In this document: positions 34,451 to 45,249 of the stretch, piece by piece
Layout: the number at the start of each line of letters is the position of its first letter
Position numbering within the stretch: the first letter of the stretch is position 1
From: Panorpa germanica
Lineage: Eukaryota; Arthropoda; Insecta; Mecoptera; Panorpidae
Direction of reading: 5' to 3'
DNA length: 64,000 nucleotides
Assembly (NCBI GenBank): GCA_963678705.1
Contig: CAVMBN010000183.1
Location: forward strand, 310,001 to 374,000
Translations under genes and position numbers: made by a program
Notes under the pieces: model-generated
Seen by the model: the letters and a program-made list of their open reading frames with translations, nothing else
What the model was told of the DNA's origin: nothing
Databases searched by the model: none

Positions 34451-34972
34451 GGTTTAAAACCTTTTTCTTGTAACGAATGTAAAAAAACGTTTAGTCAATC
34501 GTCTACTTTAAAAATACATAAAAACTCACATTTAGCTTTAAATTCATTTTCTTATGACGAATGTAATCAAACGTTTAGTTCTTCATCAAATTTAAAACAA
34601 CATAAAAACACACATTCGGGTTCAAGGCCGTTTTCTTGTGACGAGTGTAAAAAAACATTTAGTCGTTCAGATAGTTTAAAACGACATAAAAACACACATT
34701 TAGATTTAAAGCCATTTTCTTGTAACGAATGTAATCAAACGTTTAGTCAACAATGTGCTTTAAAACGACATAGAAACATACATTTAGGTTTGAAGCCATT
34801 TGTTTGTAATGAATGTAAAAAATCGTTTTCTGATCCATCCGGCTTAAGGAATCATAAGGCCACACATTCTTCAGGTGGAAATATATTTTCTTGCACTGTG
34901 TGTAATAAAGTTTTCTCACAAGCTCGTTATTTAAAGAACCATCAAAAAACTCATGTAGATAAAAGTGCTTAG
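34451..34972 (+). pseudogene. Downstream extension of the zinc-finger gene: six fingers beyond the stop
   Basis: Same frame as 33659-34450, without further stops until TAG at 34970-34972, so the original protein had about 436 residues and 13 fingers. The second finger here reads FSYDECNQTF, having lost its first zinc-binding cysteine (TGT to TAT), a sign of relaxed selection after truncation. The other five keep all four zinc ligands; the last is FSCTVCNKVF ... HQKTH. The stop context TAA-G does not favour readthrough. Confidence 0.8.
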
Positions 34973-35286
34973 GTATGTTCTCATAGCATTTCTTTTGTTT
35001 AATAGTCGTAGGAATACTTTCATCTGATGGAGAAGTACCCCCACTAAAAACAAAATATTGTACTAGAATCATATGACAGACATTGTGAAAACTATTTATT
35101 GTTTTGTCTTACAATATTTTTTATGTATGTGTACGATTTATAAAATAAACTCTGATAAAAAAAATATTTTTGTTTTATATTTTATCCCAACTAAAGTTAT
35201 CATCTTATTTGTTCAACAAACGATAGAGCAATCGTATTGTATGAAAATGAAATTCTTGTTTTAGTATAAAATAAATTGACAAAAAT
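34973..35286 (+). other. Probable 3' UTR of the zinc-finger gene
   Basis: AT-rich, no frame of its own. AATAAA signals occur near 35136 and 35268, before the right inverted-repeat arm. Confidence 0.45.
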
Positions 35287-35375
35287 GGGCTTGTGTCCTC
35301 ATTTTTTAGTGGTCGATTTTTCAATTGTTGATTGATATTGATGTTAATAAATGTGTATTGGTGTGTCTATTTTAA
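35287..35375 (-). repeat. Right arm of the inverted repeat around the zinc-finger gene
   Basis: Reverse complement of 33231-33317 with few mismatches and a small indel at the inner edge. Flanked by AATAAATATC, with no matching target duplication on the left. Confidence 0.8.
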
Positions 35376-35681
35376 TAAATATCTAAATGCTGATGGAGAT
35401 ATAGCAATTAAAAGTTTGAATTGTAGTTTCAGCGCTAGAAATGGTCGGCCATATTTGTATGACATGAAATGCATTTTAACGTCAGTTATTTGTTGAGTAG
35501 GTCAGTGCTGTGGTAATGTTTTGTGGCTGTTGGTAGTCAAAATAATCTAGTCAAATCAAAGAATAATAAGTTTTTATTTTATGTAACCCCGCTAAGACAG
35601 ACATAATATTGAAATTTTATTATTCCTTGAAATAGCTGTTAATAATATTTGATATATAAATACATATAGCAGAGATTTATG
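35376..35681. other. Noncoding
   Basis: Nothing recognised. Confidence 0.45.
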
Positions 35682-35886
35682 AGCTGTAAAACAACATAAA
35701 AGCACACATTTAGGTTTAAACCCTCTTTCTTGTGACGAGTGTAGTAAAACGTTTAGTCATTCATGTAGTTTAAAACAACATAAAAACATACACTCAGGTT
35801 TGAAGCTATTTGCTTGCACTACATGTAATAAATTTTTCTCACGAGCTTCCAATTTAAAGCAACATCAAAAAATTCATTTACAATAA
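35682..35886 (+). pseudogene. C2H2 zinc-finger fragment, two fingers plus a partial
   Basis: The plus frame starts inside a finger (AVKQHKSTH), continues with LSCDECSKTFSHSCSLKQHK and FACTTCNKFFSRASNLKQHQ, and ends HLQ, stop at 35884-35886. The last finger resembles the last finger of the gene at 33659, so this looks like the 3' end of a second gene copy that lost its 5' part. It lies outside the inverted-repeat unit. Confidence 0.75.
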
Positions 35887-37085
35887 AGTGTCCAGGTGCT
35901 AGAGATATCGGGATAGGCCTAAAATTAACTGATAGGCTATGAGGAAAGGAACTTCCTTAAATAGTTCTTGTTTTTTTACCCATAGTAATATCAGCTTTAA
36001 TTCTACATTCCTTTAAGAGATAGTTTATATTTACTTTATAATAATTTGAACGTAAAATGAATGAATTGTTGTTTCTGAGATAAGTAAGACTACATATTAT
36101 CTTTTAAGAATATATATTATATGTTATGTTTTCAATGTATGTATGAAAATAAAGAAACAGATAAAATTATTTCCAATAAATGTCATTATCAATGTAACAA
36201 ACCAAATGTATTTTATTTTAGAAACACACCATTAGCAAATATATTTATTTTAAATAAGCCAAAAATGAATGGGCTTATGAACCATGTCTTTATTTCTATA
36301 AAACTGCAATAAGTGGCTACAAGCACCTTAAATATCTAATTATTATTTAATAACTCATCATATTTTAGGAGATATTACAAATATGCTTGCCTATTGCTTT
36401 TTAATTTTTGATTGAAATAAAAGCTAATATATTCACAATAATCATTATAATATAAAACTTGATGGGATACATTATTTGTAACTTGCTGCATTGGTATACG
36501 TGTGTATTGTATAAAAAAGATTATACATTCGCCTTCGTACACAAAAGTAAAATATTTGAAATATCTGAAGGTTGGTACACAGCAGAGTAACGTATATTTT
36601 GCTAGTCTGTGTTATTTATATTTTAAAACACATGTACTTAGTATACTTGGTACTTACTTTCATTTATTTTCGTACTGTGAAGGTCATCATCAGCATTACT
36701 TATAAAGTATATTTTTGTTATTCTAAATTCCTAAACATACTAAGGCTCCTGTTTTGTAACATCTTACCTAGCATCTGTTAACTTCTGAGGCCTATATTTT
36801 CCAAATTAGGCTGTGTAAGTTTACACAAACTATCAGAAAACCTTAAATAAATCTTGGAGCGGGCATAAGTAGTCTAATTTATAAAATAAAAGGCTTTGCA
36901 AAATCATCAGAAGTTAAAAGACGCCAAGTAATCAGTTTTAAAATAGGAGCCTACATAAAATTTCCTCGAAGAAGAAAGCGGCAACTCCTTGTTGGAACAA
37001 GTTCCATAACAATACAGTAAGTTTTTATTATATATATTATTTTATATTTCTATAACTCATTGACAAGTTTAGAAAAAAGACATTT
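35887..37085. other. AT-rich noncoding
   Basis: No gene or repeat that I can support. Confidence 0.5.
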
Positions 37086-38840
37086 TTAAACCATAAGGTA
37101 AGAATCGTAATAAGTTGAATTGGTTTTAATCCAATTAAAACAACAAATTGTATAATACATACTATTTAGTGATTTGTACAAGTTTTGTTTAATACAAGTC
37201 CTTATAATGATAGCTGTTCCTTCATATGCAGATAAATCTGGATGCATTGTGTGGTACGTTGAGTAATTTCTTACTTGCACGTAGTTTTTTTTTGTAAAAT
37301 AAGTTTCGGATACTAACATAATATCAATTTTGTTGGTAATTAAAAAAGTTTGAACTTCTTTTCTATGCTGAGACAAGCCATAAGCGTTCCTGAATGCTAT
37401 TCTATACTGCATGAAGGCTAATTTTTGTAACAAGAGTTGTTAACAAATTCAGCATGGTGCTCATTTGTTTCATTAGTTCTTTCATCATTTGTTTGAGATC
37501 TGTTATATCATTAAAATTTCAGGTGTTTTCAGATTGAGGCTGCCTCGCTTGCTTATCTTTATATATTATATATTATAATTATATACTTATAATTATATAT
37601 AATATATAACTATATATATATTATATTACTTTATATATTATTGCTGTCTTTATATATTAGACTTCCTCTATAATTTGCTAGGTTCAAAGACATTTGACGT
37701 TTTCAGTAAAAACTCTATTTTGTAGATTTCTTTGTTATTTTCCTGAGTTTCTAAATTTACAAAAAACATTCGTAGTAGAGTTTTAGTCAATCTGTGACGA
37801 AAATTGCTAATGTGGATGACTTTGCGGCCATATTCCTCTATCTACTCTCGCAACACATCTACTTCACATGAGCTATACATATTCCTCTGCACTACTTTGA
37901 AGGTACGATCTTGTTTCTTCTAGTAAGAATTGTATTCTGTGTTTCTATTCTTCAGCACCTTTACTATAGTTTCGTAAACTTTCATCGTTTTTTCTTTGAT
38001 TTTTCCTTTATCTTTTTAGAAAATCCTAAAGACGTATTTTTCCTTTGCAATTTGCTCCAGCAGACGAGCTAGTGAATTTGTATCACCTACACTTCTAACA
38101 AACATTGGAGGTGTTTTGTTTCTCCATTATTTAATGTATTATAGTGGCATCAGTCACAATGCCTTCGTCGTAGTGATCTTTGTCTAGTAAACTAAATCTG
38201 TTTGTTGTAGGTACAGCAGGATTTAGGCAGTAGTAAATTTTTGTTTGCTAAGTTTTACAGAGAGCTTTGTTCATTTCTTCTCCTGTGCTATTACGTAGTC
38301 GCTTTTTGGAGCTTATCTTACTTTAAGCATCTTCATGGCTGGTTTGAGCATCGCTGTTAGTTATGAACTGCTGCTTCACTTAAACTTTTTTAATTGATTA
38401 GGAGGATGCTCCTTTTCGCTATTTATTAGATATTGTAGCGTTCTCATTGATTGAGGTGGAAGTGTTATAGTTTGTTCTTTATGTACGCACTCAGGGTTTT
38501 CCTTTAATATTTTTCTTCTTATATTTATTGCATCTCGCACTGGCATCTCGTATCCTCGGCTGGTCACTTACCAGGAGTACTGAGCAGTCGCTTGCTAACG
38601 GTTTGCGGGGGATCTGGGGTTCCGAGCCCCTGTCCCGTATACCCATACTCTTTTACTTTTTCCTGTTCATTTGAAACTTATTTGTCCATTTTTTAGGAGA
38701 ATGGCAACTTCGTGCAATCCTGTGGATCGGCGGTAGCTATCTTATTTCACCCCTACTCGCCAGTAAGCCGGGTAAAACATTTCCTTATTTGTCATTTGCG
38801 GGGCGCTTTGTGGGGGTAACAGGTTATTATTGGTTAATTT
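37086..38840 (-). mobile_element. Jockey/X-type non-LTR retrotransposon, 5' part only
   Basis: On the minus strand the 5' leader (38840-38700) contains TTACCCCCACAAAGCGC. ORF1 follows with early stops: GYTGQGLGTPDPPQ, a 63-codon open piece (38567-38376), then DVLREWIEEYGRKVIHIS and FRHRLTKTLLRMFFVNLE (around 37866-37750), the PRE_C2HC-type domain. The zinc-knuckle part is replaced by an AT microsatellite. ORF2 starts near 37409 with the endonuclease (GLSQHRKEVQTFL, MLVSETYFTKKN) and is cut off at 37086. Most non-LTR insertions lose the 5' end; here the 3' end is missing, so a later deletion is likely. Confidence 0.7.
37555..37660. repeat. AT microsatellite
   Basis: TATATTATATAATTATA-type low-complexity sequence inside the ORF1 region of the Jockey/X fragment. 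Confidence 0.85.
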
Positions 38841-39898
38841 TCGGTTTGATAGGTGAAATGTTAAATAATTTCCAAATTTTTTTTAGTGTAAGCAATAGAT
38901 AGTTGTTTTTATTTTTATAACAAGCCACTATGTTCTATTGTTATTTAACAGCATTGGTTTGCATTTGCACAAAATGATTTTATTGATTCATGTGTTTGGA
39001 AATTAGTCACAAATCACCATATAACCTGGAAAACTCGAACATCTCACTAGTGCAGGTATCTTTAACGTATAAAGAATTCACTTATGTATTCTGCTGTGTA
39101 CACAACCACAAACATTCCAAATATAATTGTATATGAATAACTACAATAGCAGTTACTAAAGCTATACTATTCACTAAGGCACTTGAACTATTATCTTACA
39201 ACAAATATTAACTAGAAATGTCGGTATATAAGACATTTTATTAGGAATTGTAAATTTTTACTCAAACTTATGTGTTGCTTCTGAAATAAAAGATTTTTAT
39301 TTTAGTAATTTACATAAACATTATAATAGTTACACTGATTAACTTGAATCATACTATTTTACCTGAAATCAAAGAAAGGACATTAAAAGTTTATTGTTTA
39401 AATTGTGGATACCTTTTTAACTAATTTTATAAAAAGTTAACATTATGCACAGTGAGTTCTGTTAAGTCCAAGTATCAACTGTCTTTGCCGTTATTCCTTA
39501 AAAAGTTATCTATTGAGTCCATGGGTATATGGTCACTGTTGCACCGACAGACGAGCTTTGTACAAATTTACTTTGGTGGAGTATATGTATATATATATTA
39601 TTTATTTATCGTTTTAATATTATAAATAGTATTTACATATTAATTAATTTTATGTTTAATCAAACAATAAATGTTGTGTTTATATAGGATATACAAAAAA
39701 TTAATTTGTTCTTATTCCATTACCAAGACGGTGAGAGAAGTAATTAATCGTTAAAAGACACTTATTTAGAGTAGAGTATATTATTTATAATTTTGAAAAA
39801 GAATATATTTAATAATATTGAAGATTTAAATAAAATTCTAAACTGTGATTGAAATTTTAATAAAAATTTTTTTTTTTTTATCTATATTTAGTCATAAC
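38841..39898. other. AT-rich noncoding
   Basis: Nothing recognised apart from short AT-repeats near 39585-39610. Confidence 0.5.
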
Positions 39899-40075
39899 GG
39901 CACCTATACAAAATAGTTTAAAAGTCTTACCCTTTGTCCACACATGTGTGTTCGGCTATTTGCATTTTGCTGAGACTATCAGATTCAAATCTTCGATGTG
40001 TGTTCTTTATCGCTACGACAGCGAAGTGTGTACATGTACACACTTTGCGTTGTAAATACGAACTATAAAGGTGCC
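39899..40075. repeat. Small palindrome-bearing segment with weak terminal inverted repeats
   Basis: GGCACCTATA...TAGTTT on the left and AACTATAAAGGTGCC on the right are imperfect inverted ends. Inside, 40024-40045 is a perfect 22-bp palindrome centred on TACATGTA. Possibly a tiny MITE; weak evidence. Confidence 0.35.
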
Positions 40076-40131
40076 ATTCATATTGAATATTCGTAGCCAA
40101 ACAAGCATATGTAAATATCACGTAAGGTTGG

Positions 40132-40298
40132 TGTTGGATTTAAATTTAGCGCACTCTAGTAATTGACACTTCCACTTTTCTTCTTCTTTTCTACTGTCTG
40201 TAATTCTGTACTCTGTAATATCACAATGCAAGTGTACTTTTAGTTAATAAAATATACCTGATTAATATAAAATAATAGTTTATTTCTGCTAAATATAA
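40132..40298 (+). repeat. Copia 5' LTR (approximate end)
   Basis: Starts TGTTGGATTTAAATTTAGC, the usual Copia-type TGTTGG, and ends just before the primer site at 40301. The exact 3' border cannot be fixed without the other LTR. Confidence 0.65.
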
Positions 40299-40300
40299 TA

Positions 40301-40314
40301 GGTTATGGGCCCAG
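40301..40314 (+). promoter_or_regulatory. Copia primer-binding site, initiator tRNA-Met internal type
   Basis: GGTTATGGGCCCAG is complementary to the anticodon-arm part of initiator tRNA-Met, the primer used by Copia elements. Confidence 0.85.
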
Positions 40315-40438
40315 TTAAGCCCAGAGACGTTTAGTGAGTGTTTTCCGAAAAGTAAACAGTGAATAAAGACTTTTAGTGGTGAACATAACCTTAAAAAAAA
40401 CCTTCTTTGTGTTTAAAAAGTGTTCTCAGCAAATAAAA

Positions 40439-41459
40439 ATGGCATCAAACAATTCACTGGCATTTATCGAGAAGTTAACTGGCCGTGAAAACTATTCGAC
40501 TTGTCAATTCGCAATGAAAACATACCTACCCGGAGGTTAACCCGACGTCACCCGTAGATTCAAAACGTGATACAAAAGCAAAAACAAAGATAATTCTTCT
40601 GGTTGATCCGATCAATTACGTTCATATCCAAGAGGAAAACACGACCGACGACTCCGGACTTACACGCCGAGTTGGTCTGCTGCGTGATTTATGTAACACA
40701 TCGCTCAGTGAATGTTAAAATATAGAAAAGTATGTGAGCAAAATTATGTCAATAGCTCACAAGCTGCGCAACATTGGCTTTAAAGTGGACGACGAGTGGC
40801 TCGGGACGTTGCTGCTCTCCGGTCTGCCCGAATCATATCAACCAATGATTATTGCGATCGAAAGCTCTGGCACAAAAATAACTGCAGACAGTGTTAAAGC
40901 AAAACTATTTCAAGATGTTAGAAATTCAGACAACAACACAACGGCTTTTGCTGTCAACAAGAAGTTTCATAACAACTCTGAAAACAAGAAGTTCTCCAAG
41001 GGTCCGAGATGTTATTCCTGCAATCAATATGGACATAAACGCTCTGAATGCAACAAACACAAACCCAAGAACAAGACACAGAAACCTAGCTCTTCTTATG
41101 CCGCTGTGTTTGTTGCATCATCCCACTATGATGATGCTTGGTACATAGACTCCGGTGCTTCGGCACATATGACTAAGACCAATAATACAATTGTAAAGGA
41201 AACTACCCCTACAACATAGAAGATTCGAGTTGCTGATAACAAAGTGTTATCTGTGCAAAGTTCAGGAGATGTGAGCTTAAATATTTATGACCAAAACGGG
41301 CAAGAGAATAAGATTCTGTTCACAAATGTCTTATATGTTCCTGAATTGGCAACTAATCTGATATCTGTAAGCCAAATTATTAAAAATGGAAGCCAAGTGA
41401 AATTTGATACCTCAGGCTGTGTGATCATGAACAGCAAGAATCAAATAACATGTATATAA
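40439..41459 (+). pseudogene. Copia gag and protease start, broken
   Basis: The ATG at 40439 opens LAFIEKLTGRENYSTCQFAM, the beginning of Copia gag. A frameshift after about 32 codons, a stop near 40718 and missing sequence break the front. From 40734 the frame is clean: KIMSIAHKLRNIGFKVDDEW, LLLSGLPESYQPMI, zinc knuckle CYSCNQYGHKRSEC (about 41010-41050), then the protease site WYIDSGASAHMT (about 41140-41175). A TAG at 41217-41219 interrupts. The next piece ends at 41459 in VLYVPELATNLISVSQI and ITCI. The remaining pol is not present. Confidence 0.8.
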
Positions 41460-41465
41460 CATGAT

Positions 41466-41599
41466 TGTAATAAAAATACTGAAGATTCACTTCTACAAGC
41501 TTTAATCAGATATAATTTGACTAGTGATATTTTGTTTTTGTATCATAATAATGAAATCTAATACTACTAGATTTCAGACATACTACTAGAATCATTACA
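41466..41599 (-). repeat. 3' LTR of gypsy copy B
   Basis: 134 bp, TGTAAT...ATTACA. Contains the 17-nt self-complementary segment at 41501-41517. Purine-rich AAAGAGGCTGGAAGA precedes it in the element's sense and may be the polypurine tract. Confidence 0.9.
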
Positions 41600-44420
41600 T
41601 TCTTCCAGCCTCTTTAGTGTTGTACGTAGTCTGCAAAATGGGGCGGTGGACGTCTGTTTCGCTCGGGAGGTTTCTTTACAATGGGTATGTCATCGTTAGA
41701 AGGATTGGTAACAGGTTCTTGTCTAAACTCTTCTATCTAATCTTCATAACGGTGTAGTTTCTGGTGAGTATAGCGCTATATTTCCTTCGTCTTCTTCATC
41801 AGACATTTGAAGATTAGATTTTTCTGACAATATGTCGCTTCCTCGAGGAGCCAAATGGCGAACTGATATTGTACTCTCTCTTCCATCTGCTAATTTAACA
41901 TGAGCATATTCTGAATTAGCTTCAATTAATTCTACTTCTTCTACCAATGGATCATATTTGCTGTTTCGCACCATCTTTTTCATTAGAACAGTGCCTGGAA
42001 TGGTTAGCCATGTCGGTATAGAAATACCACTTAACGATTTACGTTGATGAGTAAACATACGTTCGTGTGGAGTTGCATTGGTAGTAGTACATAATAGAGA
42101 TCGTATGGAATGTAAAGCTGTGTTGAGTACTGTTTCCCATTGCGTAATTGGCGTATCTGTCGATTTTAACAATAATGTTACCGCTTTCCAAATAATGCTA
42201 TTATATTGTTCAACTTGTCCATTCCCTTGAGGGCTGTTGGGAGTAGTATTGCTAGTAGCAATTCCTCTGGCATGTAAGTAGACTTTTAAATCCTGTGACA
42301 TGAAGGAAGATCCTTTATCTGAATGTATAAAGGAAGGCATGCCAAAGATATCAAATATGTTTTGAAGGCATTTCTTCACAGTAGATGACGTCATATCAGA
42401 ACATGGAAAAGCAAAGGGAAATCTAGAATATTCGTCTATAATTGTTAGCATGTATTTGTTTCTTGTAGCTGATGGTATTGGCCCTTTAAAGTCTATGCTT
42501 AGTCGTTCGAAAGGGGAAGTAGCTTTAATAAGTTTCCCTGAATCATTTTTATGAAATCTGGGTTTTAGTTCTGCACATACTTTACATGAAGCTGTCATTT
42601 TTTTAATTTCCTCTACAGAGTAAGGTAGATTTCGGCATGGTATGTAATGCGCCATCCTTGTAACTCCAGGATGACATAGATTTTCATGTAGATTGATTAG
42701 TGTATCGTTTGGTGTAGTAGCTTCAATTCTGGAAAAAGTATCAGCTGCTAGATTATCTTTTCCTGGACGGTAAATTATTTCGTAGTTGTAACATGATAAC
42801 TCAAGTCGCCATCTCATTATTTTGTCATTTTTAATTTTGCCAGCCCTTTTATTATTAAACATAAATGATACTGACTTTTGGTCAGTAACTAATTGAAATC
42901 GATTTCCTATAAGATAATGTCTCTATTTCCTTAATGATTCAACGATAGCATGTGCTTCTTTTTCAATTGCTGAATATCTTCTCTCACTTGCTGACAATGT
43001 TCTTGAAAAGAAAGCAATTGGTCTTTCAGACTGGTTTAGTGTAGCAGCGATAGCTTTATCAAAAGCATCAGTTTCTACAACAAAGGGAACGTTATCTTCT
43101 ATAGCCATCACTAAAGAGTTCCTAACATCATTTTTCAAATTTTCGAAAGCTTCTATTAGGTCAGGAGTCATTGGGAAAGATTTATTTTGTACTAGTGGCT
43201 GAATTTTCTTTGAAAAATTAAGTATCCACTTAGAGTAATATGCAAATAATCCAATAATCCTACGTAATGATGTTATATCTAAAGGAGGTTGTAACTTTTC
43301 TAAGGGTTTAAGTCGATCAGAATCCGGTTTAATCGTTTTATTTGTTATAGCATATCCTAATAGATTGATTGTAGTTACGACGTAAGTACATTTCTCTTCA
43401 TTTAATGTTATGCAAAATTTCTTTGCTGCATTAAGAAATTTCTGTAAATTTTTATCATGTTCTTCCTGAGTATGTCCACAAACAGTTACATCGTCAATGT
43501 AAGCGTAAGTATCTTTAAGATTTTCTGCTTGCATTATCTTATCAATAGTTCTTTGAGAACTGGCTACACCATTAGTTACTCCAAAAGGTATGCGACGAAA
43601 TTGGTATAGATTATTGCAAGCCTCGAATGCCGTATACTTTCTTTCTTCTTTTTTTATTAAAACTTTATGGTAGGCGCTTTTCAAATCAAGAGTACTGAAT
43701 ATATTATACTTAGCAACCTTACCAACAATTTCGTCTATTTTGGGTAGTGGGTAGGCGTCCAAAAGAGTGAATCGATTAATTGTTCTAGAATAATCAATTA
43801 CCATGCGTTTCTTGTGATGTTCATTAGATGTGACTAAAACTTGTGCTCGCCATGGAGAATCACTAGTTTCTATAATTCCTTCCTTGAGCAATTTTTCTAT
43901 TTCAGCCTTTATAAATTTCTTATCAGCTTCACTATGGCGTCTTGATTTAATAGCTATTAGCCGACAATCAGGAGTTAAATTAGCGAATAATGATGGGGAA
44001 GATATTTTCATGGAAGTTAATCCACAAATATTTAGATCAGATTTGGTCCCTACAAATTTTATGCACACTGAGTTATGTTGCTTGAGGAAATCATTTCCTA
44101 ATATAATATATGTACATAATTCTTTCATTACCGATAGCTTGATTTCTTTATACATATTCCCTAACATTTCTATTTCTACATTACAGTATCCAAATATACT
44201 TGACTGTTATGATGTAGAAGCCATGTAGACATTTCCAGTACAAGGGATAACTTTTAGTTTCCTCTGATTTGCTAAATCCGCATTGATAAAGCTTTCAGAG
44301 CTTCCAGTATCTATTAAAGCGTCAGTGAGTATACCATCCATCTTAATTGTAGTTATAGCAGGAGATAACTGTTTACATGTAGCAACAGATGTTATTGCTT
44401 ATAATCGTTTAGGAGAAGTA
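41600..44420 (-). pseudogene. gypsy copy B pol: protease, reverse transcriptase, RNase H, integrase
   Basis: Read from the right: protease ALIDTGSSESFIN (around 44300), an in-frame stop near 44210 shared with copy A, then 414 open codons (44167-42923) holding the reverse transcriptase (LDLKSAYHKVLI, YIDDVTVCG) and most of RNase H. A TGG-to-TAG stop near 42922 is private to this copy. From 42862, 372 codons to 41744 contain the RNase H end, the integrase zinc domain (HENLCHPG, CKVCAELK) and the catalytic core (IDFKGPIPS, IHSDKGSSF, SPQGNGQVEQ with the D, D, E residues). A frameshift at about 41750 separates the basic C-terminal tail (RNRRPPPHF). No envelope frame. Confidence 0.88.
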
Positions 44421-44428
44421 GTTTCTCC

Positions 44429-45175
44429 TTAAGATAACGTAGAGGAGGATCGACATACTTTTGCATAATGCCCTACCTTTCCACATTTTCTACATATGGA
44501 TTCTTTAGCAGGACAAACGATTCTGTTGTGCTTAATATTCCCACAAAAATAACATTTTTGAGATGCGGCAGCTACTATAACATCATTTTCTGGCATCTGT
44601 TTCTTGATAGTAATGTTTTCCTGTAAAACATCATTCGTACTGTGTACAGGAGTATCGTAAGACTGAGAATGGAGTTGAGCATCTTCCATAGCTCGTGCCT
44701 GATCATAGGCAACTTGTAGCGTTAGGGTAGTATTTTCTAACAATCGTTGTCTAATAGTTGTAGAAATTACACCATTTATAAAACTGTCTCTTATAAACTC
44801 ATCCCTATTGGTCTCCAAAGTTACAGCTTTAAAATTACAATCATTTGCTAGTTGTCTGAGGCTTCTTAAATATTTATCCAGTGTTTCATTCGGTTGTTGC
44901 CGTCTCGTGGCTAGTAAGTGTCGAGCGTAAATTTCATTTATTGGTTTTTCATAAGTTAGTCGAAGGGCGTTAATGGCATTTTCATATGTTTTGCAGTCAG
45001 CTATATATTCGTATATACTAAAAGAAATATGATTTACCAGGAGTTTCAATGAATCAGGATTTTCTACGGTTTCCAGATAATTTTCGAAAGTTTTAAACCA
45101 ATATATCCATTCTCTTGTTGCAGTATTTGAATTTGGATCTGTTTGAAATTTTTCCGGTTTTAGAGGATTCGACAT
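44429..45175 (-). CDS. gypsy copy B gag, open, 248 residues
   Basis: The structural protein that forms the element's particles. The ATG at 45173-45175 starts MSNPLKPEKFQTD and the frame is open to the stop after SSSTLS. The middle part (WIYWFKTFENYLE, ARHLLATRRQQPNETLDKYL) resembles retrotransposon capsid. The end carries two CX2CX4HX4C zinc knuckles. It is the only undamaged retroelement gene in the window, although the element as a whole is dead because of the pol stops. Confidence 0.85.
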   Translation of the reverse strand: MSNPLKPEKFQTDPNSNTATREWIYWFKTFENYLETVENPDSLKLLVNHISFSIYEYIADCKTYENAINALRLTYEKPINEIYARHLLATRRQQPNETLDKYLRSLRQLANDCNFKAVTLETNRDEFIRDSFINGVISTTIRQRLLENTTLTLQVAYDQARAMEDAQLHSQSYDTPVHSTNDVLQENITIKKQMPENDVIVAAASQKCYFCGNIKHNRIVCPAKESICRKCGKVGHYAKVCRSSSTLS

Positions 45176-45179
45176 TTGG

Positions 45180-45249
45180 AATTATATCTGATTAAAATGT
45201 AATAATAATACTCAAGATTCACTTCTACAAGCTTTAATCAGATATAATT
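45180..45249. promoter_or_regulatory. 17-bp inverted repeat at 5' LTR/leader boundary (copy B)
   Basis: 45180-45196 (AATTATATCTGATTAAA) pairs perfectly with 45233-45249 inside the LTR. Identical to copy A at 13146-13215. Confidence 0.6.

Larger units (their letters stand above)
33231..35375. mobile_element. Candidate transposon-like unit: zinc-finger gene between ~88-bp inverted repeats
   Basis: 33231-33317 and 35287-35375 are inverted copies of each other. Within the first ~72 bp only three positions differ; the inner ~15 bp is looser. The outer end is TAAAATAGACAC on the left and GTGTCTATTTTA on the right. The unit contains the promoter, the zinc-finger frame and its probable poly-A signals and nothing else. 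No target duplication is evident and there is no transposase. It could be a gene carried by a non-autonomous DNA element, or a gene caught between two copies of a MITE in opposite orientation. Confidence 0.5.
40132..41465 (+). mobile_element. Copia-type LTR retrotransposon, 5' part only
   Basis: 5' LTR, primer site, gag and the protease start are present. At 41465 the sequence changes abruptly to the LTR of the gypsy element; integrase, reverse transcriptase and the 3' LTR are absent from the window. On the far side of that gypsy element (45374 on) lies I-element sequence, not Copia, so the break comes from recombination and not from a simple nested insertion. Confidence 0.8.

Noticed and set aside
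38600..38640. tRNA-like GGGGTTCCGAGCCCC stem
   Set aside because: No acceptor stem or anticodon arm fits; it lies in the ORF1 leader region of a non-LTR element that has a similar sequence near 31842.
41600..45197. An envelope gene that would make the gypsy element a retrovirus-like agent
   Set aside because: Gag and pol fill the internal region; no third frame, signal peptide or membrane segment was found.
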